DNA from: Sclerodactyla briareus | Taxonomy: Eukaryota > Echinodermata > Holothuroidea > Dendrochirotida > Sclerodactylidae | NCBI GenBank assembly: GCA_026419785.1 | Contig: JAODTK010003810.1 | Coordinates: forward strand, 62,001-126,000 | DNA: 64,000 nt | Direction: 5' to 3' | Part shown: positions 1 through 14,400 of the stretch, piece by piece | How the letters are laid out: each line of letters opens with the position of its first letter | How positions within the stretch are numbered: position 1 is the stretch's first letter | Made by a program: the position numbers and the translations under genes | The notes under the pieces: generated by a model | Databases searched by the model: none | Seen by the model: the letters and a program-made list of their open reading frames with translations, nothing else | What the model was told of the DNA's origin: nothing

Positions 1-2200
1 CCATTTCCTAGTTTTCGATTATATTTTTTTTTCCGGTTTATTATTAATCACTTGGGTATACATAGTGAGATCTAAGGAATGTGGACTTGGCATTCCCGAG
101 CGATGTTAATTATCCAAGATGGCGTTTAAAATGGCGGCCACAACGCACTGATTCGCGGAAAATCTCACAGTAAACTACATGTTTTGTCATAATGGGTTTC
201 AATCCACTGCATTGAATGAAACTGGTTCCGAATAATTTGGTGTACCGTGTACAGTAAAAGCAATATTCTTCTCCTAATTGGTAAAATTTGGGCTGAAAGT
301 GGGTGAAATGACATGTATATTACGACAAATATTTTCTCAAACAAATCTGTATGAGTCTGAACTGATTGATACTCATGACATAACACTATCCATCCCCTCT
401 TGCCAGCTTGTACAAGTTCGTACCATTCTACCTGACCGTTGCCTCCCCTGTTACTCAGACCTATACTTTCCCCAACAAATCAGGTATTGAATGCTTATCA
501 TATGCACCGTCATTGTCTGGTTATATTCTCAGTTTTTAAAGCGACTCCTCCCCCACCTCCCCCTCCACTAACAGCCACTGACACCTAACAGCCTGGACTT
601 TTTTTTCCGTGGAAAGCCTGAATGGTTGATGGCAGGGGGAACCAGCTACACTCTCGCACCATCTGTGCCTTCTCCACGATTTCAGGCGATTCCTAACTAC
701 ATGTATCCTGATCATAAAGCTAGATAAGGTGTTTTCTAGAGACTACCCAAAGATCACAAATGAATGGCCACACGCGTTAGTCAGAGCGTGAACACCAGTA
801 CGTGAAATTTAGAGCGCTGCAGGCTTTGCAGATGTGAATCTCTGGTGCTTCCTGTAACGAGGAAATTATTGAATTTGAATGAATGTTCAGGGTTGAAACA
901 CTACAGTTATCAGCTCAAAGATTCACCATTAGGTGATCTGCTGCTGCGCATAGTGCCCTCAGCAGTCCGGGTTATACTCCCAAAGGCCACTGTGGATCGC
1001 ATTATTGGTCATTCTTGCACTGTCTGAGCGGGTGCGGAAGTTCGTCGTGGGTATTCTTTGCTGTCTACATGATTCCTACAAAGCGTTCGGCTGAGTGTGT
1101 TGGGATGCTCTCCGGTCAAAGAGTCATAGAACTGTTGGGCTTCCTTCGTGTCTTATGCCTCTGATATCCCTTTGTATTCTTTTGACTAATCACTTTTTGT
1201 GTTAGACAAATAGTCCAGTCAATTGTGTTTTCAATCTGGAAACGAACGACCTACCCATCTCAATATTGAACATATATTCCTCTCCATTCTTCTCACGTCC
1301 CCATATATAGGGTTTAGCATTTTGTAAAAGGTACCGCTGGTTTTTAAATACAAAGGTTCTCACCAATGAGGTTTTGTACCATTTATTTCGACTTGCCGAA
1401 ACCAGAACGTTCTCCTGTGAAGGCAGCGAGATGTCAGTCACTGTCTTCAGATATATGTATCCTCGTCAAAGAGAGGAATCACCATTCCAACGTTTTTGCC
1501 ATCTACAACACAGAGTCAGTTGGTCTGTAATCTATTGTCCTCACAATGCGAAGAACTCTCTCGCACCTGAAGCTGTGGTGTGGCGATCTCGCAACTGATA
1601 CTAAAAGATTTCGTGTAGTTCAATAGTAGTTCTAACATCAGCTGTGAGATCTCGTTAGGGCAGGTACTTTTATTGAGTAGATTTGCATTAAGAAAAATGG
1701 AAGAACAACAACAAAAAACATTTTTTGGAGAGCTCATTTGGGTTGGGCGATGATATTCTTTTGTATTCCGCAACCGAGAGTGTTGTCACTTTCTAGAAGT
1801 GTGTTGGTTTTTTCTTTTGACTTATTACCTCTTGTGTTTGGGGTAGGAGCTACCTGTGTGGACTAGATTATGGAGGGAGTTACGAGTTCAAATTTGGTTT
1901 TTGATGCTGGACTATATCAGAGTTTCTATAACTATTGAGTTTTGGTGTTCTAAGCAACAACTACTGGCCTCTGGTTTCCTCAGTGGGTCTATTATTAGTT
2001 TTATATAGAAGTAACGTTGTTGGAGACCATAAACTATTGTCGTCGTCACGTTGAGCACAAATAAGCAGTCTTCACACTTGGTAAACAAACCTCTGAAAAA
2101 TGTGTTATCATGTAGAAATTGGCATCAAATTTCTGATTTCAGTGAATAGGCCGTCTTAAAGAGTGAGCTGAACATACAATGTCGTTTATTCTTGGGCCAG
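1..2200. other. 5' flank or intron, no gene recognised
   Basis: No exon of the array is confidently seen. By unit logic the CTLD-alpha exons of unit 0 should precede the FN3-II at 2201, but they are missing, decayed or outside the window. A weak resemblance to a B1 exon lies around 590-670 (VES, W..GEPA) and was not accepted. Confidence 0.4.
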
Positions 2201-2479
2201 GGTTCTCTAGAACCGACGCGAACCGTCCAGGAGTGTATGCGGTTCCATATCCTGGTCCATGACCAACGTTACTTGGACAGTGTCAGATGTGAATTGTGAC
2301 GTGTACGGCTACAGAGTGTACTACACTTCGAGGAATAGCGGAACGTATTTTTCGCGGAGATCGAAGGCGGGATGTCGGCGGAATAACCCTGGAACACTTG
2401 GAAGAAGGTGTCGTCTATGATATAAGTGTTGCTGCTTTACAAACCGATAGAGAACTGCCACAAGTTGGACCAATTTCAG
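2201..2479 (+). CDS. FN3-II exon, unit 0
   Basis: Fibronectin type III module. Acceptor ag at 2199-2200, donor gt at 2480-2481, 279 bases, phase 1 at both ends. The conserved start GFSR, the central VSDVNCDVYGYRVYYTSR and the end AALQTDRELPQVGPIS are all readable, but in different frames: one break lies between about 2225 and 2265 and another near 2340. The length equals the intact FN3-II exon at 11655, so the indels cancel. It carries the single cysteine typical of these FN3 modules. Confidence 0.7.
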
Positions 2480-5400
2480 GTAAAATCGAATTTGAAATTA
2501 TGTACTACCGTTTATGCGTAGGACGGTGTAAAGTGACTTCAAAACCAAACACTTTTCTATTTAGTTCCAGGCAATTGGTGGTTTTCAACCAAAAGAGGGA
2601 ATTTTGGAGGGCAATTCCCAATAACATATTGTATATACGATGAACAATGGATACATTGGCTACTGATGTTTTAATTATCATCTAATTCATCATTTATATA
2701 ATACCGACCAATGGATTGGCCGATTTCGGCTTCAGCGCCGAGATCCTAAAATAGTCGATTTCACCCCTTACCCCCCCCCCCTCCTTCTCCCCGTTGCTAT
2801 GGTAATCTTCACTCCAGACAGACTACCGTTGTCCCTGTGTATCTGCGATGTGATGCTAGTGATTGTCTGTTCATGTTGGTTTCAGTTGCCCTTACGGTTA
2901 TGAGGAGAGTCCTTCGGGGAGCTGCTACTACTTCTCACTGGAGAGGCACATAGGAATGGGCAAGGTCCTCGTGTTTAAGTGACCCAGGTAGCGACCTACT
3001 GATCATCATGACCGGTTGAACTTGACTACCTACTAGAGCGGCTTGGTGACGATGCTACTGCAAGATGGATCGGTGATTAACCTTTACACTATCTTAATAC
3101 TACTCTTTCGATATTAGTTCAACTTCTGAATGATGACGCCATGACATGGCCATACGACTCGAGACGACCAGGTTGAACCCAGGAGGTCAATATTTTTCAC
3201 TTAAACACACCAAGCAAATATGTGAGACTTGGACAAAATATATCGTATTAATGTTAAGATACATCATTTCACAGAATGAGCTGCTTACAGGCAGTTCTCA
3301 CTTAATACTCACTTCGCACTTGATAAGATATCCATATGGCTAGAGAATTATTATCGCGCGTCTATGGACACGGTAAATCTCTAAATAGTTTACAGCCAGG
3401 ATAGCCTTGGAGGATTCTTTGTTTCTACCATTACCTTGCTATGATTGCAGGATATTTCGACAGAGCATCAGAAGGTCAGTGGACATGGGGCGGACTGTCA
3501 ACAATCCACATCATGGCAGATGAGTCTGTGTGGTCTCAGGGTCAAACGATGGATACGACGAAGACTGTGGGGTTCTGGAACCAAACGGGCTTCTGTCAGA
3601 TTATGTCTGTGATCGATACTTCAATTATATCTGTGAATATCCCAGAAAGGTGTGTCTTTGTTCATCAGCCTGTGTGTGTGGGAGGAGGATGGGTACGTGT
3701 AATTATATCCCCGCAACACTGTAAGCAGTAAGTGTTCGGGATATTATGGTTTTGGCCGTGTGCCCGCCGTCTCGCCGCCGCCGCCGCCGGCTCCGCCGCC
3801 GCCGCCGCCGAACTTTAGGCGTTAGCGCCCTCATTCTTTAAAACTTTATCCGATTGACCCAAAACTTGGTACGCCATTGTCCGGATGAGTAAAATCGCGG
3901 ATAAGTTCGAAAATGGGCTATATCGTATATTTGTTGCCTCTATTTTGCAGGTTTTCGCAAATTTTCAAGTTCGTGCGATTTACACGAAACGTGGTGGTTG
4001 TGGGTAGTTGTTGGAGCCGAAAAACATGGCGACAATTCAAGGTCATCCGAGGTCCGTTTGCATTCTTTGCCATAAGCCTAATTTTAGTATAATGTATGTG
4101 ATATTTCAAACTTCATTGGATTTTCATGAACTTGGTGAATAGGGCCAACTATAAGTGCAGATGAATTTTCCCAATGTGGCCGAGGTCACTGGAGGTCATC
4201 TTGCATGACTAATTTGCATAATATTGGCCATTTCGCAATTGGAAATTTATAAACTTTGTTGGATTCTCAGAAACTGGTGAGTAGGACCTTCTAATAGTCC
4301 CGATAAATTTATTCTATTGCGTTGAAATCACTGAAGTTCATTATGTGTGTTTATTACATATTCGTTAGTCCTAATTATAGTAATTAATGCAATTATTTTT
4401 AGTGAAACTTTTAGGGATTTTGACGAAACTTTGTGAATAGGACCTACTACCAGTCCTGATAAAGTTATTCAATAGCATCAAGATCACTGAGGGTAAAATT
4501 TTGGGACTAATTTGCATATTATTGTCCTGATCAGTAAAATTGATGAGTTTAATACTTTTTCGCAATAACATGGACATGTTCATTGGAATGCAATATGCTT
4601 CTAGGAGTGGATGCATCACATGGAGGTGGTAACAATTTTCATAAAAACCGCCATGTCATTGAAGGTCATTAAAGGTCCACTTAGGGGTCAAAAACTGATT
4701 TTAGTACTTTTTCGGCAATAGCACTGGGTGTGTTCATCAGAATGCAAAATGCTCCTAGGAGTGGATGTATCACATGGAGAATAACAATTCTCATAAGAAC
4801 TGTCATATCATTAAAGGTCATTCGGGGTCACTTAGGGTCAAAAACTGTTTTTTGGCTATAATCGGAGAATTGAATATCTGCGAAGGCTGGATGGTTCACC
4901 ATTGTGATGTAATTGTTGACCTGCATGTGTGTGACCTCTGACCTGAATTTGACCTCTGTCGGGTGGCCATGTGGTTAAAGGTCGGATCTTGAATAAATGT
5001 GCTTATTTAAGGGTTTACGGGCAATAAAATAGAAACTAGTTATTTTTGGATATGTGATGGAGCTTTTGTTGCTTTATGGAGGGAACAACTCCCGCTTCGA
5101 TCGGACACTTACTTTGGTAGTTTACAAGGGGCCAAAGTTCAATTTTAATACCTTTTTCGCATAACATTGGACATGTTCATTGGAATGCAATATGCTTCTA
5201 GGAGTGGATGCATCACATGGAGTGTAACAATTTTCATAAAAACCGCCATGTCATTGAAGGTCATTAAGGTCACTTAGGGTCAAAAACTGATTTTAGTACT
5301 TTTTCGGCAATAGCACTGGGTGTGTTCATCAGAATGCAAAATGCTCCTAGGAGTGGATGTATCACATGGAGAATAACAATTCTCATAAGAACTGTCATAT

Positions 5401-8400
5401 CATTAAAGGTCATTCGGGGTCACTTAGGGTCAAAAACTGTTTTTTGGCTATAATCGGAGAATTGAATATCTGCGAAGGCTGGATGGTTCACTATTGTGAT
5501 ATAATTATTGACCTGGCATGTGTGTGACCTCTGACCTGAATTTGACCTCTGTCGGGTGGCCATGTGGTTAAAGGTCGGATCTTGAATAAATGTGCCTCTT
5601 TAAGGCCGCCTTGTCGGGGGCTGTAGGGGGGCCTCATAAAATTAACAAGTGCATTATGGAATGACCCATTCACCTGTAGCACTTGTCGCCTTCACAAGTC
5701 ATAATGTCGCTTTCCCGAATATTGTCGCGGTTCCATGTTCACCAAGATTTCTTGAATAAAGAGTCGGGGATATATACTCTGGCTGTTTAACCCCTCCCGA
5801 CATTTCTATTTACGCTTCGGGAACTACTCGAATCACCACCCAATTAATGGGACAGTGCATTACTATCAATTGGAGATATCAACAGGGGTACACTTGCTCT
5901 TAGACTATGCGAACTAGCATAGGGGGGACGCCACCAAGCCTGTTTAGGAGGTTATCACAGAAAAATGGAAGGTCAGTTAGTCAGTTAAATATCATGAAAA
6001 GAGCAATTGTCAATGGAAAATGATTCGTTTTCAATAAACTGAGTCACATCAGAGACAGATGCCTCACTTTAGACAGTGTGTTCAATGGTCAGGTGTGTGT
6101 GTGCGTGTGTGTGTTGTGTTGTACGTGTGCTTGCGTGCATGTTTGCGTGAATGTATGTAGGTATGTGCGTGTATGTTATAATGTGTATGTATATGGGTGT
6201 GTTGTATCGTACAAAACTGACGACGTTTCCCCACACTGGTACGGTAATCATACATAGACTTATGAATCACCATTGAAGAGGAGGAGAAACAAGCGAATAT
6301 TGCAGTTAACGATGTCATGCTGCTATATTTCGAGGGTCCACCAAGACCCCATCTCAGGCAAATGCGAAGTACATACAAATACAGGTTTAACAAGAGTATA
6401 GCAAACAATGCCAGCTATTCCAGTTAACATTGTTGCCTAAAGCAACCATGGAGATAAACACAGCCTGTATAGAAGGTATAAATACTAAATAGAGGGACTG
6501 GAAATCAGAGAAGCTCAGAGGGTGGCTAAAACAATATTTTAAAAAATCAGGTCCGGCCTTAATTCTTTTATATGTAAACTCTCTCTAATCTCCGCCGTAC
6601 ACACTGCCGGACTCGTTGCCATAACAACACACAATTATCTCCAAAGTTGGCATGCTATGCTAGTGTCATTGCAATGCTGATAAATAACCGTCTGGGTTTA
6701 CGATTCCATTTTATAGTTAATCGCCTAGGGTCACCATTGAACATCAAAGTACGTCTTATAAACGATAATCATTAACGAAAAACTATGAGAAGTACACAAT
6801 CTACGCGCGCGTTCGTGATCCATACCGGTGTTGGAACTAATCTTAATACTTTCACTTCTAGAAAAGAAAATTGCCCCCCTTTCTCAGTTTCAAAGGGGAA
6901 ATTAATTGAACTGTGAAATGAATGGATTTTGTGAAAAGAATCATTCAAATAATCAACGGAGATCAACACAAAAATGTCATCAACATATCTTTGGTAAAAT
7001 TTAAGCTTAGGGCAGATTGACCAACTTATGCTCAAGGTGACACATAAAAAATTTCGCTTAGACAAACACTCGAAGTAATGTACTTGAGTCCCCCATAACA
7101 TTAAATGATCCCCTAGTGTTTTGAGGGTCATGGTCATCTGAGTCATCAAAGTCATCTAAGGTCGAAACTTGTTTACGCCCGGGAGGTCTAAAATGCATAG
7201 GCTTAACCAGGATGAATCTATCTCCGAATTCCTAGGTATCGTATGCCTGTCGAGAAATCACAAGTAATTTTCGATTCTGGTTGAGAGGATCAGTTGGATT
7301 ACATTGCCGAGGCGGATCGGATTCAATGAGACTTAAAGATTGTGATTTTTTCATTCCATTAATTATTTTCTCTCTACTGTAAAGAGGTGTACCAGAGACG
7401 ACACTAACGCACGCGGCGTTTCAGTTGTGAAAAGAAATAGGTGCCTTATCTGTAAGCTGGGAAGTTTCCGATGTAAACTGTGACGTCTATGGCTACACCA
7501 TCCGAGTGACAGATAACACGACACAGGATGTCAAAATTTACTACGCACATGGCGGTTAATACCAACCAACTCTTGTAGCAGACGGACTACAACTAGAAAC
7601 AAACGACAGGTGACGGGTGGCAGGGTTGCCAGATGACAGGCAAACTCCCAGACGTGGTTGTCAAGTGTACTAAGGTTAGTAACATTTATATAACCTCCAA
7701 TAGGCCGTTTTAGCAGGGAGCACAAGAAACGCTGCGCGGAGGATGCTTACATCGATCAATCTTCAGTATGTTTCGCGATAGAGGAACCGTAAATTGTCTT
7801 CGAGCGCGTTTGTCGTAGTTTTCATGACTTCGGCACATGCAATGTTGTCGGATATGAACATTCGTATTCACGGAGACTCGATATACGCACACTACCAATG
7901 TCGGATGAATCCCAAGCATTCCTGCGAACATTCTGCAATGAATACGATATGCATATTTCGCGAATGAGGCACGTTGTGAGACATTCCTCCGATAATCGCC
8001 CATATGTTGAGCAACAAGCCTGTTCGTTGTTGTGAGTGCGCATGCTCACCACTGAACAGTTCGGGGGAATAGACGAGATTCTCCCCATAGCAATATTGTT
8101 ACGGCCTATTTTTAACGGTCAACACGTTTAAAACGCAAACAATTCACCCCATGTTTCCGGAGTTATATGATAAATATGGGGGGGGGGGATCTGTAAAGTT
8201 TCGTGCTGGAAGAATGTGTGAATTTCGGCAGGGTACCTTCGAAAAATTGTTCTGCACACTATAGGTTCATTGTCGAACTGCCATAATGTTCCCTCATGAC
8301 CTTGACACAATATCATTTACATCTCATTGCACTGTAACCGCGAACAGGCTTATCATCTGTGTTCCTTCAGCGTAGTCGTCGATAGGACAATCGGACAAAT

Positions 8401-11400
8401 TTTGCTGTTCGCGCAGAACGTGCGCAAAAACCTTCCACGAGGTGTCGAAATATGTTCCGAGCTTCACGAAGATTTTGCTAATATAACGAACGTCCCGAGA
8501 ACGTCGCGCGCATATGAAGACAAGTAAGACAAGTAATCGCGAGCAAATCGCGAGCAAATCCCGACCCAGAATACGGAAAACGCTCACAAGAAAGTTCGAC
8601 TGGTTGCGGCTCCAACGAATAATTACTGACACTTCCGATTTCTGGCGCATGTTGTCGGGAGTTCAGTCGGAAAAACGAACTCAATTTTCCGACATTCGGA
8701 TTCCCCGGACAACGTTCGCATACCCGGTGGAAACGCCTCTCTATTATATTCTCTTTTCTATGGAATACTTGCCGAGCAGAGAATCGACGAAACCTATTCA
8801 AGGCAGCAGTCGGCCGACCTTGATACTGCACCTATTGCAGCTGCGAAGGTCCCCTCACTCAGATACACGAATAAGGCAAATGCGTCTTTGGCGGTGCCTT
8901 AATCTGTTAATGTGGGGGGGGGGGGGGGGGTAATCACACGGCAACTTGCAAATTGCCTACCCCTCGTTTGTCCCTGCGCCAATCCCTTGTGCTGAGCGTC
9001 CAGCGAGAAGGCAACAGGTACCATTTTTAACGTCTTTGGTATGACCCGGCCGGGTGGGAGGCCGGTGCTCTACCACTGTGTCAACCCCTCGATGCGATCT
9101 CGTTGAGCAATTGTTGTCATTTGTGACCAACAATATTTCAGATGTGCAGATGTTTCCAGTGTTCAGCTCCATTGAACACAATCGATGTAAGGCAATGTCC
9201 GCTATAGTACGACTATAAGTGTTCAAATTCTCGCTCATACCGTATTCCGCCCACATAATGTAACGAAACCTTTGTTACAAGACAATTTCGGATTCACGAG
9301 TATACTGAATATTTTCATGGAGAAAATGCTCGGTCTCAGAGAGGTAGATGTCATGTATACCACTCTCAGTACTAAATGCTGGTTGACTTTCGTATCGAGA
9401 TATACATAACCCTGAAAAAAAATGTGTTGCTGCAAAAATACTGAAAAACTCTCATGATGTTGATAGAGCGGAGAACTTTGGCAGGACAAGGCTTGTGACT
9501 TTGCCAGACTTTTGTCACAAGCCGTCTTGCTCATGTCTTGTATTTCACCTGATCTAAATACTATCATCTCTTCTCAAAGGCTGTCCAAGCGGGTATGAAA
9601 CATCACCGAGTGGCGACTGTTACCTTTTCGTCCAAGAAGAGAGGGCATTCGACGTGGCCAGAAGAATTGTTTATCAAACCCAGTCGGAGACCTCGTAATT
9701 ATTGATTCTCAGCAAGAGCTGGACTATCTTCTGGACACAACATCTGCTTTACTTTCCAATCACAGCTGGTGGATCGGTAAGTTAGCCTGAATTTATGAGA
9801 GCAAAATACGCATTGTCACACTACAAAGTGTTACCTTTGAAATCATTGACCAGATTTCTTCCCCTCTGACGATACCAATAGCCGAACTCGTGACGAATGT
9901 CGAATGACGTCAGTTGGTAGGGACAGATATACAGAGGTAACTATTACTGACGTTTGTTGTTCATCATATTTCGTGACTTATTGGGGCTTGTGGTTCTTCT
10001 TCTAACTTACTAGCGTTGTAAATCAAACCTCCAACCCTTGGTTAAGTAGTAATTTCCTGCAATTCATTTGCCCACTGCATGGCGTGTTGGGCATTGCGAG
10101 ATGAACTCCAGCAAAATATTTCCATCGAACCTGAAATTTTTAAAGCGCTTTGAGCATGTCTTGGGAAAGCGCTATATGATGACGAGGATTCATGGATATT
10201 TGCAACCTGTTTTCGTTGTTTTGTTGCGCACTAGAGATGCCATGATTCTTAACTGGATTGCTTGGGGGCGTCGTTGCTTCGTTGCTGACAGTTGCTATGG
10301 TTAAAATGGTATGGTCACAATTAGATCCTCATATCAACGAATACATAAAATCTGCCATGGCATTGGTCTATGCTCTGCTACAGTAACCTACTGTGTACGC
10401 CGCACCATTGAGCTGCTCGCAAACTTGCAAACATCACAAACTCACAATTTACTGGCCAGCCTTTTTTTTTTGTGACTTATAGATTTATGAAAAAGAAAAT
10501 TAAAATACGCCAAACACTTCGCAGCTTTTTTTTTGTCTTTTTGTCTAGAAGCGATTATTCCTTCCCAACAAACTCCCAAACTTAGATCGGTTTCGACAAT
10601 ACTATCGCGACATTGCGCTGACATATACACACATTTTAGGCTACACTACAGCGATGCAGATGTTGGATTGTTGGTGTCAGTCCCCGATTTTATTCCATTC
10701 AGTCTTGAATGCAGCTGGGTAAAAAATCAGCTGATTTTCATTCTGAAACTGTCAGTTGTTTTACCGTACATTGCCTGGTTGTAGGAAAATCAAAGTCTTC
10801 TTTAAGCTATATCATGCTGATTTATCCTGATGGTTTCAAACTTCTGGGTGTCCATTGTGACGTTATTTACAGAACTCTAGATAATTTTAAGGTGAGTATT
10901 ATAAGCTTGAAAGGCGTTTCCAGTGTTTTTCTAACTTTTTCGATTCATTCAGCATGACACCGTCTATTTACCTCTAATGTGAGTATTTGCGGAATTATAG
11001 ACATAGACCTTGACTACAACCTTGCCAGCCACTCAGAATGACCTAATGTCTCAGTTCTACCGAGCATGATAGGATCTGGTTTTACTATGTTCCTTCATGA
11101 GATGCCATCAGCTGACTACTCGCAACTTCTTCGACAGGTTTCTTTGACATCGCAGTGGAAGGACGATGGACGTGGGCAGACTGTGCAGCTGCCAATGATT
11201 GGCACAACAGTTTGTGGGCGGACGGTGAACCGGGTAATGGATTGGAAGATTGTGGATCTCTCAACAACAACGATGGCAATATCTCGGATAACGTTTGTGA
11301 CAACTTTATGCCTTCATTTGTGAACTATCAAATAAAGGTAATTATTCATATCAACACATTTCCGCTATTTATTGATTATGGCGAGAGTGACATCTCTGAA

Positions 11401-14400
11401 CAGATTAAAATACTGTAGCCAAACTTTTGAAATGGACAACGAGCGACTGGAACTGAATGTTAAGCATTGTCCTATGAACATGATACCCATTGCATGAACC
11501 AAATTTAGACAATCGATGTTAGTATACATTACATGCTGAAATATATTACGTCTCTCCAAAGTGCCTAAATCAACCAATCATAAACATATCAACCATAACA
11601 ATATGAGAGGGTGCATTCTGCCTGTTCGAGCCTGATAACAATTTTTTTCTGCAGAATTCTCCAGAGATGAGGCTAACGTTCAAAATGTAGCAGCTGGTCT
11701 AATATCACAAACAACAATGATCGTCACTTGGGAGGTATCGAGAGTAAACTTTGATGTCATTGGCTACAACATCTATTATACACCGAGGACTACTGGGATT
11801 CGTCAGGTGGAAACTGTATACGGGGGAGATGCGGACAGGATAACTTTAACAGGTCTGGAAGCATGGGTTATTTACGACGTAGGTGTTGGCCGCTCTACAT
11901 ACAGTAGGGAATTATCACGCTTTCTAATTCCAGGTAAGCGATCGGGAGCTAGTTAACATTAAACCCCATGATACCGAGTCGATGGGTCCAACCATAGTCA
12001 TTTTCTAGACAAAGAAGTATACCAATTTGGGTTTTTTGTGCGAAGTTCGTTGTGTGTGTGTGTGTTTGTGTATGTGTGTGAGTGTGGCGCATCGGAAAGC
12101 GATGTAGGGTATGGCAATTCAATAACTCGACAGCTGCAAACTTGCAAACTCAATAGCCACGTGATCAATGTTTCTCATACCTAAAGTGTGTACGTGTATG
12201 ATTTTTCTTCTGTGGAAGTGACGTTTCATTTGGGGTCACCATGTGCCAAGAAAAGTTTTAGGGTAGGGGCACAATAGAAAGTTTCGATCGGCTGTATGCA
12301 CATGTGACCATCTGACTTTTAACTTGTTGCATTTCCGGACGAGGGATTGTTTTGTGCGGACTCCACTACGTTCCGAGCAATCAAATTGAAATAACTTAAA
12401 GTGGATGGAATTGTCCGAGTGGTTGGCACAGTCGTGATGAAGTGTCGGCTTCCACCAGGGAGTCAGGGTTCGATACCTGGTCGGGTCATACCAAAGAATA
12501 AAAATGGTAGGTACATGTTTCCTCTCACTGGGCGCCATGCACACATTAAGGTACCAGGCATCGCCTAATCCGCGTAACTGGTGAAGGATTCACAGCAGAC
12601 AAAACGTGCAGCTTGCCCGGCCTTGAATAGGTTCGATTCTCTGCTCGGCAAGTATATCCCCAAAAAATGTAATGTTGGCCCTTAGCCATGGGTTCGGGTT
12701 GATACATGCAATGTCGGCGAAAAAACGCATGGGGTCCCTTGTATACCCTTGTCAAAACGTGAATGGTGTTCAATAACAGTCGTTTCAATATGTTCAGTGT
12801 CTCCGAGAATAGGGTGTGAGTTGGTATTACTCCATTCGGTTGTTATTATTTACATTGTAGTGTGTCCCTACCTCTATGACAAAAGTCCTAAAGACAACTG
12901 CTACTTCTTCTCTCGTGGAACTAATACCTATGAAGGGGCAAGGAAATCCTGTTTGTCAGATCCTGATGGTGATCTCGTGATAATAAGCGACCAAGAGGAA
13001 TACAATTATCTGCTGAAAGACAGTCAATGATGCCATTCCTAGGTGGATTGGTGAGTATATGAGTTTGAATATTTCCAATGCTCTTCAATTGAGCAGGTCA
13101 ATGCTGCCATATAGCTTGCTATTAGTTGACTTGCAAGTACATCACGATGTCCAAGGTAGCTTCTTCCAGCTCATCAAAGAGCCAATTCATGGTGGAACTC
13201 CAAGGTTATAGTGATGATATGGTGCCAGATGCTACCGAAATGTACCCGCAGACATTTGAAGTTGATTTTGAAGGACAAGTGCGGGCTTAGATGCAACGGT
13301 ATATCGTGAGAATGGGAACTGTATCTATATTTCCAAACCCCATTTCAATTTCTATGTTGTCTTTATTCACCAAAGTAACCATCGACACCTACCAACCCAC
13401 TACAGCAATCCTCTCCCTTAGACTTAATGCTTTTCGAAGTAAAATAAATGTGTTGAATTCAATTTTCAATGGAAAACAAAGATTGTTAGCAGGGGTATTG
13501 TGCGAGTTTATGAATCATCATATTGCATGATGGATTGCTCTGCGCAATCCACATTTTCCTTTTCACATACGTTTTTTTCTCATATATATCCTTTAATATT
13601 TCCCCCCGGTGTTCTTATCTCCAATCACTCGAGCAAATCTGACTAATGTCTGCAACTGAGAGCGTTAGAGTGTCCATTGCCAAGCGACTGTTTTGGTTAT
13701 AATATCGATAACCATAGGACATATGGCCCAGACTGAGTTGCAAAGCAGTTAATGTCAGCTAAGCTCCAGTAACGTAATATTCATTCGCAGATTGAGTTGT
13801 AAACATGTCATTTTACTATACACTGAAACGCTAGGAATAGCACCCGTATTCTTGCATTTTGTGCGGAAAGAACCAGCGTATGAATAAAGAGATGCTTCTA
13901 AACTTTTTCAAGTAGTAATAGTAAGACTCAGAGATAGGGCAGCAAAAAAAATGTATATTTGGATGATATGTACGTCTTACCTTTGTTAGGCTACTTTGAT
14001 AGAGCTACAGAAGGGAGCTGGACATGGGCTGACTGTGAAAACTCTGGCCCGTGGCAAGAGTCACTGTGGGCAGTCGGAGAGCCAACTGGTTATGAAGAGG
14101 ATTGCGGTGCTTTGGATCCGAGCGATCATATTTCGGATTACGTGTGTGATCAAAACTTCAGATACATCTGCGAATATCACCGAAAGGTAAGTAAAATGAT
14201 CATTATTTTCAAACACGTTACAAATTGAATCGGGTGAGAAGTGGTCACATGGCGTCGATTGAAACGAGCTTTCAGGGACAAAGTAATACGTTTGACGCGA
14301 GTAAGACGCGAGCAGTTTCACGAATGAACAACAAATTTGACACTCAGGGTTGGTTGACTAAATGTTGGTTCTGGAAATCATTGAAGTATCGCTGAAGTGA

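Noticed and set aside
590-700. Possible CTLD second-half remnant (VES, W..GEPA) upstream of the array
   Set aside because: Only a few residues match, with no FFD start and no EDC or ICE; indistinguishable from chance.
4563-5600. CRISPR-like or regulatory array interpretation of the repeated GGTCATT phrases
   Set aside because: The repeat is a 597-bp duplication inside a dispersed element in a metazoan intron; spacing and context do not fit.
7690-8115. Possible DNA transposon with ATAGGCCGT at both ends in inverted orientation
   Set aside because: Only about nine bases pair and no target duplication was found.
8324-8933. Overlapping open frames of 108 to 139 codons on both strands
   Set aside because: No recognisable domain, mutually overlapping on opposite strands, lying inside an intron; probably chance or an old repeat.
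12411-12545. Candidate tRNA gene
   Set aside because: Box B is perfect, but no full cloverleaf can be drawn and the tail is shared with another copy, so it is a SINE.
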